64,000 bases of DNA from Marinobacter goseongensis (lineage in GTDB: Bacteria > Pseudomonadota > Gammaproteobacteria > Pseudomonadales > Oleiphilaceae), in contig NZ_JAKZAI010000005.1 of assembly GCF_023156235.1 (NCBI RefSeq), forward strand, positions 62,001-126,000, written 5' to 3'. Below, piece after piece: positions 23,824 to 33,198 of this stretch; position 1 is the stretch's first letter; every line of letters begins with the position of its first letter. A program made the position numbers and the translations under genes. The notes beneath the pieces are model-generated. The model did no database searches. It worked only from the letters and a program-made list of their open reading frames with translations, and was not told the DNA's origin.

Positions 23824-26439
23824 TCACCCCCTTCCAGGTTTAACGCGGGTCAGGCAACCAAGTGAGACCGGGTATTGGGCCAGCCACTCCCGGAGTTCAC
23901 TGAGTGGCAGCGACCCGCACAACCAGAACCCTTGCAGCCGGTCACAGCCCAGGTCCCGCAGCAAACGCGCCGTGGTCTCGCGCTCAACCCCTTCCGCCAC
24001 AACGTGGTAGCTGAGACTGTGAGCCATATTGACGGCGGTTCTCACGATCACCCGGGAACTTTCACTGCTGTCCACGTCCTCAACCAGGGAGCGATCCAGT
24101 TTGAGCTCATTGGCCGGCAGCTGCCGCAGATAGGAGAGCGAGGAATAGCCGCTGCCAAAATCGTCGATGGAAATCTGAATGCCGGTTTCAGCCAGTTCCG
24201 CCAGCGCAACCAGGCCCCGTTCCGGATCTTCCATGGCGGCGGTTTCGGTCAGCTCCAGAGTCAGTCGTTCGGCGGCCAGATCGTGGCGCCGGAGTGCCGA
24301 TGCAATCAGGCGCTTCAGCTCGCCGGAGCCCAGATCCCGTGCGGAAATGTTGATGGATACGGTCAGCTCCGGAAACCCGGCCGACAGGTCCGCCAGATCA
24401 CGGATGCCCCTCTCTATCGCCCACCGGGTCAACTGGGTGATCACACCGGTTTCTTCTGCCAGCGGGATAAAATCCGCCGGGAACACCCAGCCCCGTTGCG
24501 GGTGATGCCAGCGGATCAACGCCTCAACACCGATCACCGCGCCGGTTTCCAGGCACAGCTTGGGCTGGTAGTAGAGTTCGGTGCGATTTTCCTGCAACGC
24601 TTCCCTGAGATCCGACATCAGGGTCAGCCGGCTTTCACTGTAGATGTCGAGATCCGGTGAGTAGAACCCGGTCTCGAACGGACCATGGGGGGCGATCTCC
24701 ATACCCACATGGGCATTACGGAGCAGCAGCGCCGCGGTGTCACCGTGCATCGGGTAGCTGGCCGCCCCGAATTTCGGGTGCAGTTCGATGGCGAGGTTGT
24801 CCAGAGAGATAGGCTCTGCCAGACGTCGCAATGCGCTGTTCAGTTCTGCAAAGTCGTCGGTCACCTTGTTGGCGTCGACCAACACGCCGAAACTGTCGCC
24901 GGACAGCTGATACACCAGCTCCGATCGCTCCTGCCGCTGCGGCCGATGCAATATCGGCAGTTCGTTGGCAAGCCGGGTCATCTCCCCCGCCAGGCGCCGT
25001 AGCAGCCGGTCGCTGCGGCTGAGCCCCAGGGTACGATTGATCTCGTCCAGGCGGGTGATACGGGCTACACCAATCATGTAGTGGCCACTGGGGTCGCGCT
25101 TCAGTTGCTCGTTGACCATACGCTCGAAACGATTCCGGTTGGGCAGTCCGGTGACGCAATCGTGTGTCATGGCTTCCGCCAACCGGTTCTGCGCTTCGCT
25201 GCGCGCCTTCTCCTTCCGCAGACTGTCTGCCTGGGCGAGGATCTTTTCCTCACGCTCCCGATACAAACGATCCGCCAGCGCCAGGGTGAGGATAAACGCC
25301 TCCAGCCCGGAGCCGATCTGCATGGCATGCTCGGTCATGAAATTTTCCGGAAAGAACCCCAGAGATCGGCCGGCGGTGGCCAGAACACCGATGGTGAGCG
25401 GGGTCCAGGCAATGGTGAAGAATGCCCCGGCCCGGACCCCGGCGGCCCAGGTGATGGGGCCGGCCACGAACAGCAACGAGAAGAATACCAGTGCAGAGAG
25501 CGCCGACAGCATGATCGCCGAGTTATAACCCAGTGTCAGCGCGGCCATGAAATTGATCACCTCAAACACGATCATCGTCCGAATGGCGATGTCCAGTTTC
25601 GGGCTGTGGGTGGGAATTTTCAGTAACTCCCGGCAGAACAGCACCGAAAACAGCGCCAGTATCGGCATCGACACCAGCAGCGCCCGGGCATGGAGTGACG
25701 GCGCGTCCGGGTACAGCAGCTGGAAGCTGTAGCCCTTGATGGATGCAAAAAAGAGCAGATAACCGGCGATGGCCAGCGCATAGTACAGATAGAGTTTTTC
25801 CCGCAGCGTGAGAAACACCGCAAGATTGATCAGGATAATGACCGTGAGGCTGCCGTAGTAGAAGAAGTTCAGCTTCTGCTCATTGGAGGCAGCGCTGAAA
25901 AAATCGTTCGCCCGCCAGAGATTCAGAGGAAGAATCATTGAGCCGTCGGTCCGCGCCCGGACATACACCGTGCGCGCTCCGCCAGCCGTCAGGTCCAGTC
26001 GCAGCAGCATATTAGGATGGTCAATCTGGCGCGGGTAAAACGGCCGGGTGTCACCGGTTCGAAATTCCTCCACGACTTCGCCACCGGAAACCACGTGGAA
26101 AACCACATCATCCAGTTGGGAGTAGGCCAGCTCCGCCACCAGGTTCAGCGGCTCCGCTGTCCGGTTTTCCAGGGTGAATCGCAACCAGTAAGCCGACGAA
26201 GTAATGCCATAGGTGGCACTGCCGGAGGGAACAGACACCCACTGATCGTCTGCAAGCCGGGTGACCCGAGCAATGTCCGCCCGCCCCTGCGGGTCCTCCC
26301 ACACTTCGAAATGAGCCGGGATGGATGAAGCCGCGGTGATGGTAATCGGCTGCGCGGCCGCCATCGCTAACGACCCGACACCCCAGAGAAGCACTGCAAC
26401 CAACCATTGCAAAACGCGGATCAGAACGACCACATGCAT
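23824..26439 (-). CDS. 7TMR-DISM sensor with degenerate GGDEF and intact EAL
   Basis: 871 aa. A signal peptide (about 1-30) and a periplasmic 7TMR-DISMED2 sensor (about 40-175) precede seven helices (about 185-385). The GGDEF domain is degenerate: the signature loop reads LSGDSFGVL. The EAL domain keeps its catalytic features (GVEALIRW, SINISARD, LELTET, DDFGSGYSSL, LKLDRS, VAEGVE), so it should be a c-di-GMP phosphodiesterase responding to an outside ligand. The chosen ATG starts the signal peptide; the frame is open 14 codons further up. It forms an apparent operon with the LysR gene. Confidence 0.88.
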   Translation of the reverse strand: MHVVVLIRVLQWLVAVLLWGVGSLAMAAAQPITITAASSIPAHFEVWEDPQGRADIARVTRLADDQWVSVPSGSATYGITSSAYWLRFTLENRTAEPLNLVAELAYSQLDDVVFHVVSGGEVVEEFRTGDTRPFYPRQIDHPNMLLRLDLTAGGARTVYVRARTDGSMILPLNLWRANDFFSAASNEQKLNFFYYGSLTVIILINLAVFLTLREKLYLYYALAIAGYLLFFASIKGYSFQLLYPDAPSLHARALLVSMPILALFSVLFCRELLKIPTHSPKLDIAIRTMIVFEVINFMAALTLGYNSAIMLSALSALVFFSLLFVAGPITWAAGVRAGAFFTIAWTPLTIGVLATAGRSLGFFPENFMTEHAMQIGSGLEAFILTLALADRLYREREEKILAQADSLRKEKARSEAQNRLAEAMTHDCVTGLPNRNRFERMVNEQLKRDPSGHYMIGVARITRLDEINRTLGLSRSDRLLRRLAGEMTRLANELPILHRPQRQERSELVYQLSGDSFGVLVDANKVTDDFAELNSALRRLAEPISLDNLAIELHPKFGAASYPMHGDTAALLLRNAHVGMEIAPHGPFETGFYSPDLDIYSESRLTLMSDLREALQENRTELYYQPKLCLETGAVIGVEALIRWHHPQRGWVFPADFIPLAEETGVITQLTRWAIERGIRDLADLSAGFPELTVSINISARDLGSGELKRLIASALRRHDLAAERLTLELTETAAMEDPERGLVALAELAETGIQISIDDFGSGYSSLSYLRQLPANELKLDRSLVEDVDSSESSRVIVRTAVNMAHSLSYHVVAEGVERETTARLLRDLGCDRLQGFWLCGSLPLSELREWLAQYPVSLGCLTRVKPGRG

Positions 26440-26579
26440 ACCCCAACGTTGGTCATTGGGCTTTCCTCTTGCTCTTATCATTGTGATGTATCACCCCATC
26501 GTAGCGCCGAACAGCCTTCAGTTCGACCTGTTTTACATCACAACATGCGCCTGTTCGCACCGGCCACATCGCGAAGCGA

Positions 26580-26903
26580 TTAACCGAAATACTCCTCAAT
26601 CCAGGCGAAAAGCGTGCCGGCATCCATGTCGGACAGTGCCATCTGTTTGAAGTCGTTGCCGACTTCGTTATCAATGGTGACAAACTGGTAGAGCAGGTTG
26701 CCGGGTTGCCTGTCATGCAGGATCAGCGTTATCCGCCGGCGGGTGCGCAGGCAGTCGATAGTCATGACATCAGCGGGGATCCCGGAGTCACGCATACCGC
26801 GACGCACTTCGATCACCGGATTGATATGCTGGCGCGTGGCCTGAACTCGGGCGTGGGCATCGCTGGCCATATCAGACAGGGTTTTCAGGGGATCTTCAGA
26901 CAT
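26580..26903 (-). CDS. Conserved-looking small protein, unknown
   Basis: 107 aa soluble protein (MSEDPLKTLSDMASDAHARV at the start, a strand-rich middle with RRRITLILHDRQPGNLLYQF, and an acidic C-terminus ending WIEEYFG). I do not recognise the family. It follows mscS by 23 bases, with AGAGGAG before the ATG, so it is probably translated from the mscS transcript. Confidence 0.65.
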   Translation of the reverse strand: MSEDPLKTLSDMASDAHARVQATRQHINPVIEVRRGMRDSGIPADVMTIDCLRTRRRITLILHDRQPGNLLYQFVTIDNEVGNDFKQMALSDMDAGTLFAWIEEYFG

Positions 26904-26926
26904 TAACTCGGGTTCTCCTCTGCGTT

Positions 26927-27976
26927 TCAGCTTTCCACCAGCCTGGCTCTCACGCGCGGCAACTGGGCGGGATACTGTTCCTGAATGAAGGTTACCAGCC
27001 CTTCCCGTACTGCACATCTCAAATCCCAGTTCCGACTGGAATCCGCAGCGCTCATCAGAAACCTCACCTGCATGGCCTGATCGTTGGAATCGGTGACCTG
27101 CACCGTTGCCAGTTTGCCATCCCACAAGTTCGACTGCTCCAGCAAGCGTTTGAACTCTTGCCGCAGCGGTTCCACCGGCATGGTGTAGTCTACCCAGATA
27201 AACACGGCACCCAGCAGATCCGCGGTATTGCGGGACCAGTTCTGAAACGGATTTTCGATAAACCATTGCAACGGCACGACGAGGCGGCGGAGGTCCCACA
27301 CCCGCAACACGACATAGGTGGCGGTGACCTCCTCCACCCAGCACCACTCTCCCTGCACGTGCAGTACGTCGTCGATGCGGAACGGCTGGGTAAGCGCAAT
27401 CTGCATGCCGGCCAGCAGGTTGCTGAGCACCGGCCGCGCCGCGAATCCCAGAATAAGACCGCCCACCCCCGCCGACGCCAGCAGGCTGGCGCCCATGTGC
27501 TGGACTGACTCGAAGGTCATCAGCGCGGCACCAAAACCGATAATCACGATGAGAATGTTCAGCGCCCGGACCAGAAAGCGGGTCTGGGTTTCGACCTTGC
27601 GCGCCCGTTTCCATTGCCCCTCAAGCACCGGATTGAGCGCCACAATCACCTCACCGATGGCCGACGTCAGCCGCACCGCCGCCCAGGTAATAGCGAGAAT
27701 AAGCAACAGCGTGGTCACCTGCTGGATCGCCCCAATCAGGGGCAGGTCGTCCGACGCCGCTTTCAGGGTGCCTGCCAGCGCCAGCAGGCAGAATACCAGG
27801 CCGAGCGCCCCGGCCGACGCATCGAGAAACAGCCGCGGCACCGCTCTGGACTCCGAGAAATGACGAACCAGCGCCAGCGTCAGCCGATAGATCACATAGG
27901 TGGCCACCACGGCAAAAACCGCCGAAACACCCGGCATCCACCACGCCTTGAAGCCGGCTTCAAATGCTTCCAGCAT
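26927..27976 (-). CDS. MscS family mechanosensitive ion channel
   Basis: 349 aa inner-membrane channel. Four or five N-terminal helices (within about 1-170) lead to the pore-lining TM3 and the conserved MscS beta domain (SLLASAGVGGLILGFAARPV, then QPFRIDDVLHVQGEWCWVEE and WDLRRLVVPLQWFIENPFQN). It would release osmolytes on sudden loss of turgor. The BCCT osmolyte importer gene lies just upstream on the same strand, separated by a terminator, so uptake and release of osmolytes are neighbours. Confidence 0.9.
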   Translation of the reverse strand: MLEAFEAGFKAWWMPGVSAVFAVVATYVIYRLTLALVRHFSESRAVPRLFLDASAGALGLVFCLLALAGTLKAASDDLPLIGAIQQVTTLLLILAITWAAVRLTSAIGEVIVALNPVLEGQWKRARKVETQTRFLVRALNILIVIIGFGAALMTFESVQHMGASLLASAGVGGLILGFAARPVLSNLLAGMQIALTQPFRIDDVLHVQGEWCWVEEVTATYVVLRVWDLRRLVVPLQWFIENPFQNWSRNTADLLGAVFIWVDYTMPVEPLRQEFKRLLEQSNLWDGKLATVQVTDSNDQAMQVRFLMSAADSSRNWDLRCAVREGLVTFIQEQYPAQLPRVRARLVES

Positions 27977-28001
27977 CCGCGCTCCGTGAGCCTGTTCAGG
28001 T

Positions 28002-28033
28002 AAAAAACGCCGGGCGACACCGAATATCCGGCG
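28002..28033 (-). terminator. Rho-independent terminator after the BCCT gene
   Basis: On the minus strand CGCCGG, a 14-base loop and CCGGCG are followed by six T. It separates the BCCT gene from mscS. Confidence 0.6.
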
Positions 28034-28054
28034 AGCCGCCCGCTCTCTGGAAGA

Positions 28055-29611
28055 CTAGACCAGCCCCTGTTCCCGTGCCATCGCCATGGCCGCTTTCGGC
28101 CCGGTCCACAGCGAGGGCAGGATAATCAGCGACACGGGTATCGCCGTCAGCACGATGAACTGCTGCAACACGCCAATCTGACCGGCACCCATGTACAACA
28201 GAATCGCCGCCATCAACGCCATAGCACCGCCCCAGAACACGCGAATCCACGGGTTTGGTTCGTCATGGCCGGCGCCGACCATGGCAATGGAGTAGCTCAT
28301 GGAGTCGCCGGTAGTGGCCACAAAGATGGTGGTCAGCAACAGGATGGCTGCCGCCATCCAGGTGCCGCCCGGCAGCGCCTGGGCCACCGTGAGTGTTGCC
28401 ACATCAAAGCGGAAATTGTTCAATGCCTCGGTCAGATCAAAGGTACCTGCCAACTGGTGGTAAATGCCGGAGCCACCCAGCAGGGTGAACCAGATAGTGG
28501 TGGCAATGGGGGCCAGTACCGCGACCGCGAGGATCATTTCCCGAACCGTCCGGCCACGGGAGATCCGCGCCACAAAGACTGCCATTAACGGCGTGTAGCC
28601 AATGAACCAGGCAAAGAAAAACACGGTCCACCACTTCATCCACCAGCCGGGTGCGGTCTCAGCCGTCAGGGTGGCCATCGCGAAGAAGGAAGTGACGTAT
28701 TCGCCCATGGACTGGGTGTAGGTGTTAACCAGAAACAGAGTGGGTCCAAAAACGAAAATGATGGCGGCAATGACCAGTGCCAACAGGACGTTGAAGCGAC
28801 TGAGCAACTGAATGCCTTTGTGAAGCCCGGTCATGGCAGAGGTCATATAAACACCAGCCAGGATAACCAGCACCGTGAGTTGGGTGCCGAACCCGTCCGT
28901 AATACCGAACAGTTCGTGCAGACCAAAACTCATCTGGGTGGCGAGAAACCCGATGGGGCCAACCGTGCCGGCAACGACCGCAATCACGCAGAAGGCATCG
29001 ATCACACCGCCAATGCGACCCTGAATCACCTTCTCGCCGAACACCGGGTACAAAAGGGTTCTCGGTTGCAGGGGTTTGCCCTGGCCGTAATGCGCCCGGG
29101 TCAGAACCAGAGCAGTCAGGGAGCCCAAGACCGCCCAGGCGAGAAAACCCCAATGGGTAAAGGACTGCGCCATGGCAGGCGCCACTGCCGCCGGGGTTGC
29201 AGCTTCGGTGTCGAAGGCCGGTGGAGTCACCACGAAATGATAAACCGGCTCACCGGCAGCGAAGAACACACCACCGCCCGCCAAAAGGGTACACATGATC
29301 ATCGACAACCAGCGGAAACGGCCGATTTCCGGCCGGTCCAGTCCACCGATTCTTGCCGCACCCGCCCGACTGAGCGCGGTACCGATGGCGATAAAAAATG
29401 TCAGCAATAACAGCACCTGGAAAAAAGAGCCAAGGTACGCGGCGGTCCAGGTGAAGCCCCGCCCAATCAGATCCGCAACGTAGGTACTGTCGAGCACCGA
29501 GGCCGCAACAAACAGCAGAATAAAGCCAACAGTCAGCACCAGAACAACGGGATCACTGTCGGCGAGCGCCCCGGATCGTGCCCGCGAAAGGGGTTGGGAT
29601 TTAACGGTCAT
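28055..29611 (-). CDS. BCCT family betaine/carnitine/choline transporter
   Basis: 518 aa with twelve helices. The BCCT signature is the tryptophan-rich segment WWMKWWTVFFFAWFIGYTPL near residue 325, followed by FVARISRGRTVREMI. It imports a trimethylammonium compatible solute (glycine betaine, choline or carnitine), powered by sodium or protons; which one cannot be decided. The short cytoplasmic tails argue against strong autonomous osmosensing as in BetP. SD GAGAGGC precedes the start. Confidence 0.92.
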   Translation of the reverse strand: MTVKSQPLSRARSGALADSDPVVLVLTVGFILLFVAASVLDSTYVADLIGRGFTWTAAYLGSFFQVLLLLTFFIAIGTALSRAGAARIGGLDRPEIGRFRWLSMIMCTLLAGGGVFFAAGEPVYHFVVTPPAFDTEAATPAAVAPAMAQSFTHWGFLAWAVLGSLTALVLTRAHYGQGKPLQPRTLLYPVFGEKVIQGRIGGVIDAFCVIAVVAGTVGPIGFLATQMSFGLHELFGITDGFGTQLTVLVILAGVYMTSAMTGLHKGIQLLSRFNVLLALVIAAIIFVFGPTLFLVNTYTQSMGEYVTSFFAMATLTAETAPGWWMKWWTVFFFAWFIGYTPLMAVFVARISRGRTVREMILAVAVLAPIATTIWFTLLGGSGIYHQLAGTFDLTEALNNFRFDVATLTVAQALPGGTWMAAAILLLTTIFVATTGDSMSYSIAMVGAGHDEPNPWIRVFWGGAMALMAAILLYMGAGQIGVLQQFIVLTAIPVSLIILPSLWTGPKAAMAMAREQGLV

Positions 29612-29711
29612 AGAGTCTGCCTCTCGATGAAAAAGCCGCGCAGGCTACAGGAAACCTGGCGATCCTGCACGTTCATAGAAAACACTACGTGGTGTTCATC
29701 GATGCGGACGT

Positions 29712-30503
29712 CTACCGATATTCGAAAGGCACCTGACGCAGGATACGTTCGACCGAACCATCTTCCCGCATGCTGTTGATTGCTTCATTGATGGGCGCGA
29801 TGAGCCCGGCCGCTCGCCCCGTCTTCGCAAGTCCCAACCTGAAGCCCACTGCCTCAAACGGGCCGTTGAAGGCGATGAAGCGAGAACGCAGCGAGCTGTG
29901 ATTGTGGAGCGCGTAGTCAGCGGCCAGTCGGTTCACGGGGAATACATCGATCCAGTTGCGATCCAGCCTTCGGAAGTTGCTCAGTATTGACGGGGCCTCA
30001 TCGAGAATGAGGCCGTATTCTGTAACTGCCCTGTTGAAGGCTTCACCGTAGTTGAAGCCGGCAACGACTCCGATGCGAAGGCCGCGAAGCTCTTCAAACG
30101 CGAGTCTCTCCTGCGCCCTGGGGTTGTCGCGGCGATACCAAAACACGTTGGCATCGGACAGCAAAGGAGATGTCATTATCAGAAATTGCTTTCGCTCCTC
30201 GCTCGCGGTTAACAACATAATGCCGTCGACATCGCCACGCTCGGCCATTTTCAGGCAACGAAGCCAGAGCAGAATACTCAATCTCACCGGCCTGCCGGTC
30301 CTTGCGAAAATTTCTTTCATGAAATCGACCGCATAACCGCCGACGGCACGACCGTTGGCGTCGCCATAACTGTACGGGGGCCAATGACTGTTGCAGAAGT
30401 GAAGCGGGGCATCCGTAGTTTCTTCCGCCGCAAGTGCTGAAGCGCAGAAAAACCACAGGGAACATAGCAGTAATCTGGCCATTGCGAAGACTCGAAGCGA
30501 CAT
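29712..30503 (-). CDS. Periplasmic solute-binding protein, family 3
   Basis: 263 aa with a signal peptide (about 1-25, ending ASALAAEE) and the family-3 extracellular solute-binding fold (WPPYSYGDANGRAVGGYAVD near 43, then LRGLRIGVVAGFNYGEAFN near 145). No permease or ATPase genes lie beside it, so it may be an orphan receptor or may feed a distant ABC system. Proteins of this group in Pseudomonas and Marinobacter often lack the arginine that binds amino-acid carboxylates; the ligand is unknown. Confidence 0.82.
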   Translation of the reverse strand: MSLRVFAMARLLLCSLWFFCASALAAEETTDAPLHFCNSHWPPYSYGDANGRAVGGYAVDFMKEIFARTGRPVRLSILLWLRCLKMAERGDVDGIMLLTASEERKQFLIMTSPLLSDANVFWYRRDNPRAQERLAFEELRGLRIGVVAGFNYGEAFNRAVTEYGLILDEAPSILSNFRRLDRNWIDVFPVNRLAADYALHNHSSLRSRFIAFNGPFEAVGFRLGLAKTGRAAGLIAPINEAINSMREDGSVERILRQVPFEYR

Positions 30504-30642
30504 TGGGCGATTCCGCCAACAAAGGGACAGGCCTCAAGTATACGAGGCTGTGGCTGGCACGCCTATAACGACGATGTCTGTTTTGCCAGGACGGGCAGAA
30601 GCCACGCGAACGCGCGGCTCCGCTCTGACATGAATTGGAGGG

Positions 30643-31092
30643 TTACTGCTGCACCTGCTCGAAGTAACCGGCAAGACGCTCTTTGTTCGTCACCGCAGCA
30701 GCGCTCAGCTTCTCCACAGCGGCTTTGGCGCTGTCGTAGTTCACCGCTTCACCCACCTGAATCACACCGGCCATGTTCAGAACTGCATGGGGTGTGCAGT
30801 TGAAGACATAAACGCCCTCCTCGTTAAGGGTCACAGTGATCTCTTCATTGATCGCTCCCTGCCATCCTTCCGCGCCTTCCGGCACTGCGACGGATGCAGA
30901 GTTATGGGCCTGGTCGGCCAATACAAACTTCACCGTATCGCCCGGCTCAGCTTTCAGAAACCCGGGTTCGAAAACCATGGCGCCATCCGCACCGGAATTC
31001 TTCATCTCGATCACATGTTCGGCCGCGAGAGCCGCACCGGAGGCCAGGGTGAGCGCAACAGCAACCAGGATGTGCTTGAACGTAAATCCCAT
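30643..31092 (-). CDS. Pseudoazurin, type I blue copper protein
   Basis: 149 aa with a signal peptide (about 1-23, AALAAEH). The mature domain has all type I copper ligands of pseudoazurin: histidine in DQAHNSAS, then cysteine, histidine and methionine in FNCTPHAVLNMAG. It shuttles electrons in the periplasm, classically to nitrite or nitrous oxide reductase. No denitrification genes are nearby, so its partner is unknown. A C-terminal helical extension (AKAAVEKLSAAAVTNKERL) is usual for the family. Confidence 0.93.
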   Translation of the reverse strand: MGFTFKHILVAVALTLASGAALAAEHVIEMKNSGADGAMVFEPGFLKAEPGDTVKFVLADQAHNSASVAVPEGAEGWQGAINEEITVTLNEEGVYVFNCTPHAVLNMAGVIQVGEAVNYDSAKAAVEKLSAAAVTNKERLAGYFEQVQQ

Positions 31093-31111
31093 AATGACTT
31101 CACCTCATTGG

Positions 31112-31125
31112 TTGTTGACTAACAA
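31112..31125. promoter_or_regulatory. FNR-like palindrome upstream of pseudoazurin
   Basis: TTGTT-GACT-AACAA is a perfect 5-4-5 palindrome 20 bases upstream of the pseudoazurin start. It differs from the FNR/DNR consensus TTGAT-N4-ATCAA at one symmetric position. Its closeness to the start codon would suit repression more than activation. Confidence 0.3.
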
Positions 31126-31210
31126 TCCCTCAGGTTTACGCCGTCCCGTGGGGCAGGGATTAATCCGAGCGTTAAGGGTATGTGCCTATGGGAATGGAGG
31201 AACGACCAAC

Positions 31211-31912
31211 CTAGTGACCGGCTCTCCCGGGGGACTGGCCCAGCCTCACCTGCTGGAGAATGTCAGCGTATTCGAGAATGCGCTCAAAGGGTGCAGCGGA
31301 GGGATTTTCAGCCAACATAGCAACTTCGTTGACCATCGCTGACGCAACCGTCTCCGCACTGATCGCGCGATACCTTTTCAGAGGTCCGATCAGGCCATAA
31401 TTAGCCAGCGGCATTACCGCCATCCCCAGGGATTCCGCCGTGCGCCGCTCGTCCCGATCGCCCAGCAACAGGCTCGGATGATAAACCGCCAGGTACGCAA
31501 ACCGCAGCGCCCGAACGGCGTCCTCGAGCTCCCCCTTAACCCGGCTGTAGAAAACCGACGAGGTGGCCGACGCGCCAACAGCGGACATCAGAATAAATGC
31601 TCGGGCGCCTGCCATCTTCGCCAGTCTGGCTGCCGCCAGGGCGTAGTCATGATCCACCTTACGGAACGCATCGCGGGAGCCGGCCTTGTGGATCGTCGTG
31701 CCAAGACAGCAGACCACTGCGTCCACGTGAAAGATCGCCGCATGGGCCTCCAGCGCATCGAAATCGACCACATGCTGAGACAGCTTCGAGTGCTCAAGGG
31801 CAAGCGGTCGGCGCACCGGTGCCACCACAGACGTCACGGCCGGCGTGGCCAGCAAGCCCTCAAGAACCAGACCACCGGTCAATCCCGAGGCTCCCAGAAT
31901 CATCACGTTCAT
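31211..31912 (-). CDS. NAD(P)-binding Rossmann protein, atypical SDR
   Basis: 233 aa. The N-terminus MNVMILGASGLTGGLVLEGL is a nucleotide-binding loop of atypical SDRs, and DAVVCCLGTTIHKAGSRDAF, then AFILMSAVGASATSSVFYSR, match the YwnB/HTATIP2-like group. These bind NADPH and act as oxidoreductases or redox sensors; the substrate is not known. MNVMILG is taken as the start because it places the cofactor loop at the very N-terminus as in relatives. Confidence 0.8.
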   Translation of the reverse strand: MNVMILGASGLTGGLVLEGLLATPAVTSVVAPVRRPLALEHSKLSQHVVDFDALEAHAAIFHVDAVVCCLGTTIHKAGSRDAFRKVDHDYALAAARLAKMAGARAFILMSAVGASATSSVFYSRVKGELEDAVRALRFAYLAVYHPSLLLGDRDERRTAESLGMAVMPLANYGLIGPLKRYRAISAETVASAMVNEVAMLAENPSAAPFERILEYADILQQVRLGQSPGRAGH

Positions 31913-32080
31913 TACACTCTCCATGCCTGATGTCAGGGCGTAAAGCATATCCAATCAGCCAGCATCATCGCCACCTGACCTGGCCCAGGAAATTGGCATT
32001 TCTTCGGCTGACCTGAAAACCAGAGCCAATGGCAGCCCCGGAATGCTGTGTTCTCCTTGTTCAAAAGAGGAGCCATCGCC

Positions 32081-33064
32081 ATGCTGATCCGTACCCTACT
32101 GCTGATAGTTACCCTGTTATGCAGCGCCACGCCCCTGTCTGCCCAGAACTGGAGCGATTACCCTGACACACTCGCGCCATTCAGCTACTCCGAGCAGAAT
32201 CTGGCCGAGCATTGGCAGACGCTGACCTATGGGCTTCGGGGCCCACTGCCCACGGCAGACAGCCTGAGAGAGGATGCCGAGCGCTGGCCGGAGATGTACG
32301 GCTACACCCAGGCACACCTGCAGTCTATCGCCAATACCCACCCAGAACTGGCTCATCTCTCCGAAGGCAACCTGGACGAGCATTTCGACGCTTATGCCGC
32401 GGAACTGCGCAATGCCTGGAGCCTGCTGTTCAACGGCCGCTTTCAGGAAGCGCGGGATCTGGGGCTGGCGCTCGGACCCGCCGGCTATTTCCCCGGGCTG
32501 TACGCCCAGGCGCTCTACGCCACGCTGATCGAAACCGATCCGGACAAGCGACATAGCCTGCTGGAAGAGGTGATCCATCTCACTCGGGACATCATGCCCA
32601 TGGCCCCGGATCACCCGATGATCCGCTTTGGCAATGCCTATGGCAAAGCGCGGATTCTCGAAGACGTCTCCGCGACCGAGGCGCTTGGCACCGGGTATAC
32701 CTCGGAAATACAGGACACCCTGGAAACACTGCTGGATGAAGACGCCAACAACGTCTACGCCATCACCCTGCTGGCCGGTGTTCAGGCCGGCATCATCGAG
32801 AAAGCCGGCGGCTTTGTCGCGCGGCTGACATACGGCGCCAAGCAATCGTCCGTGGTGGAGCTGTTCGAGCAAGCCCGGAAAATCTCACCGAAGTACCCCG
32901 GGGTCTACTACGAATACGCCCGGGCCCACGTGAAAATGAACGGTGACGACGGCAAAAAGGCGGCGCTGCCGCTGCTGGAGAAAGTCGACAGTATGCAACC
33001 GGTCAGTGCTGAAGAAGCCCTGTTGATCCGCGCAGCAACCCGATTGCGTGGCATTTTACTTTGA
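32081..33064 (+). CDS. Periplasmic helical-repeat protein, unknown
   Basis: 327 aa with a signal peptide (MLIRTLLLIVTLLCSATPLS, cut near AQNWS). The rest is helical, with TPR-like pairs (EEVIHLTRDIMPMAPDHPMI, TLETLLDEDANNVYAITLLA, LFEQARKISPKYPGVYYEYA). It looks like a scaffold for protein contacts in the periplasm; similarity to TRAP-associated TatT-type proteins is possible but no TRAP genes are near. It stands alone in front of the outer-membrane barrel gene. Confidence 0.7.
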   Translation: MLIRTLLLIVTLLCSATPLSAQNWSDYPDTLAPFSYSEQNLAEHWQTLTYGLRGPLPTADSLREDAERWPEMYGYTQAHLQSIANTHPELAHLSEGNLDEHFDAYAAELRNAWSLLFNGRFQEARDLGLALGPAGYFPGLYAQALYATLIETDPDKRHSLLEEVIHLTRDIMPMAPDHPMIRFGNAYGKARILEDVSATEALGTGYTSEIQDTLETLLDEDANNVYAITLLAGVQAGIIEKAGGFVARLTYGAKQSSVVELFEQARKISPKYPGVYYEYARAHVKMNGDDGKKAALPLLEKVDSMQPVSAEEALLIRAATRLRGILL

Positions 33065-33198
33065 ATCCGTTGCCAACCGGCGGCCCGCGCGCAAGGTGCG
33101 GGAAAGGATTAACGGAAATTTAGGTTCTAAGGTTCGACAACCGACAGGAAGTTGACTACTTTTTAACCGACACCATCTTGGCAACGGAGGCTAGGATC

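Noticed and set aside
26904..27614. Upstream extension of the 107-residue protein through mscS
   Set aside because: The frame overlaps the well-supported channel gene in another phase; a good ribosome-binding site precedes MSEDPLK.
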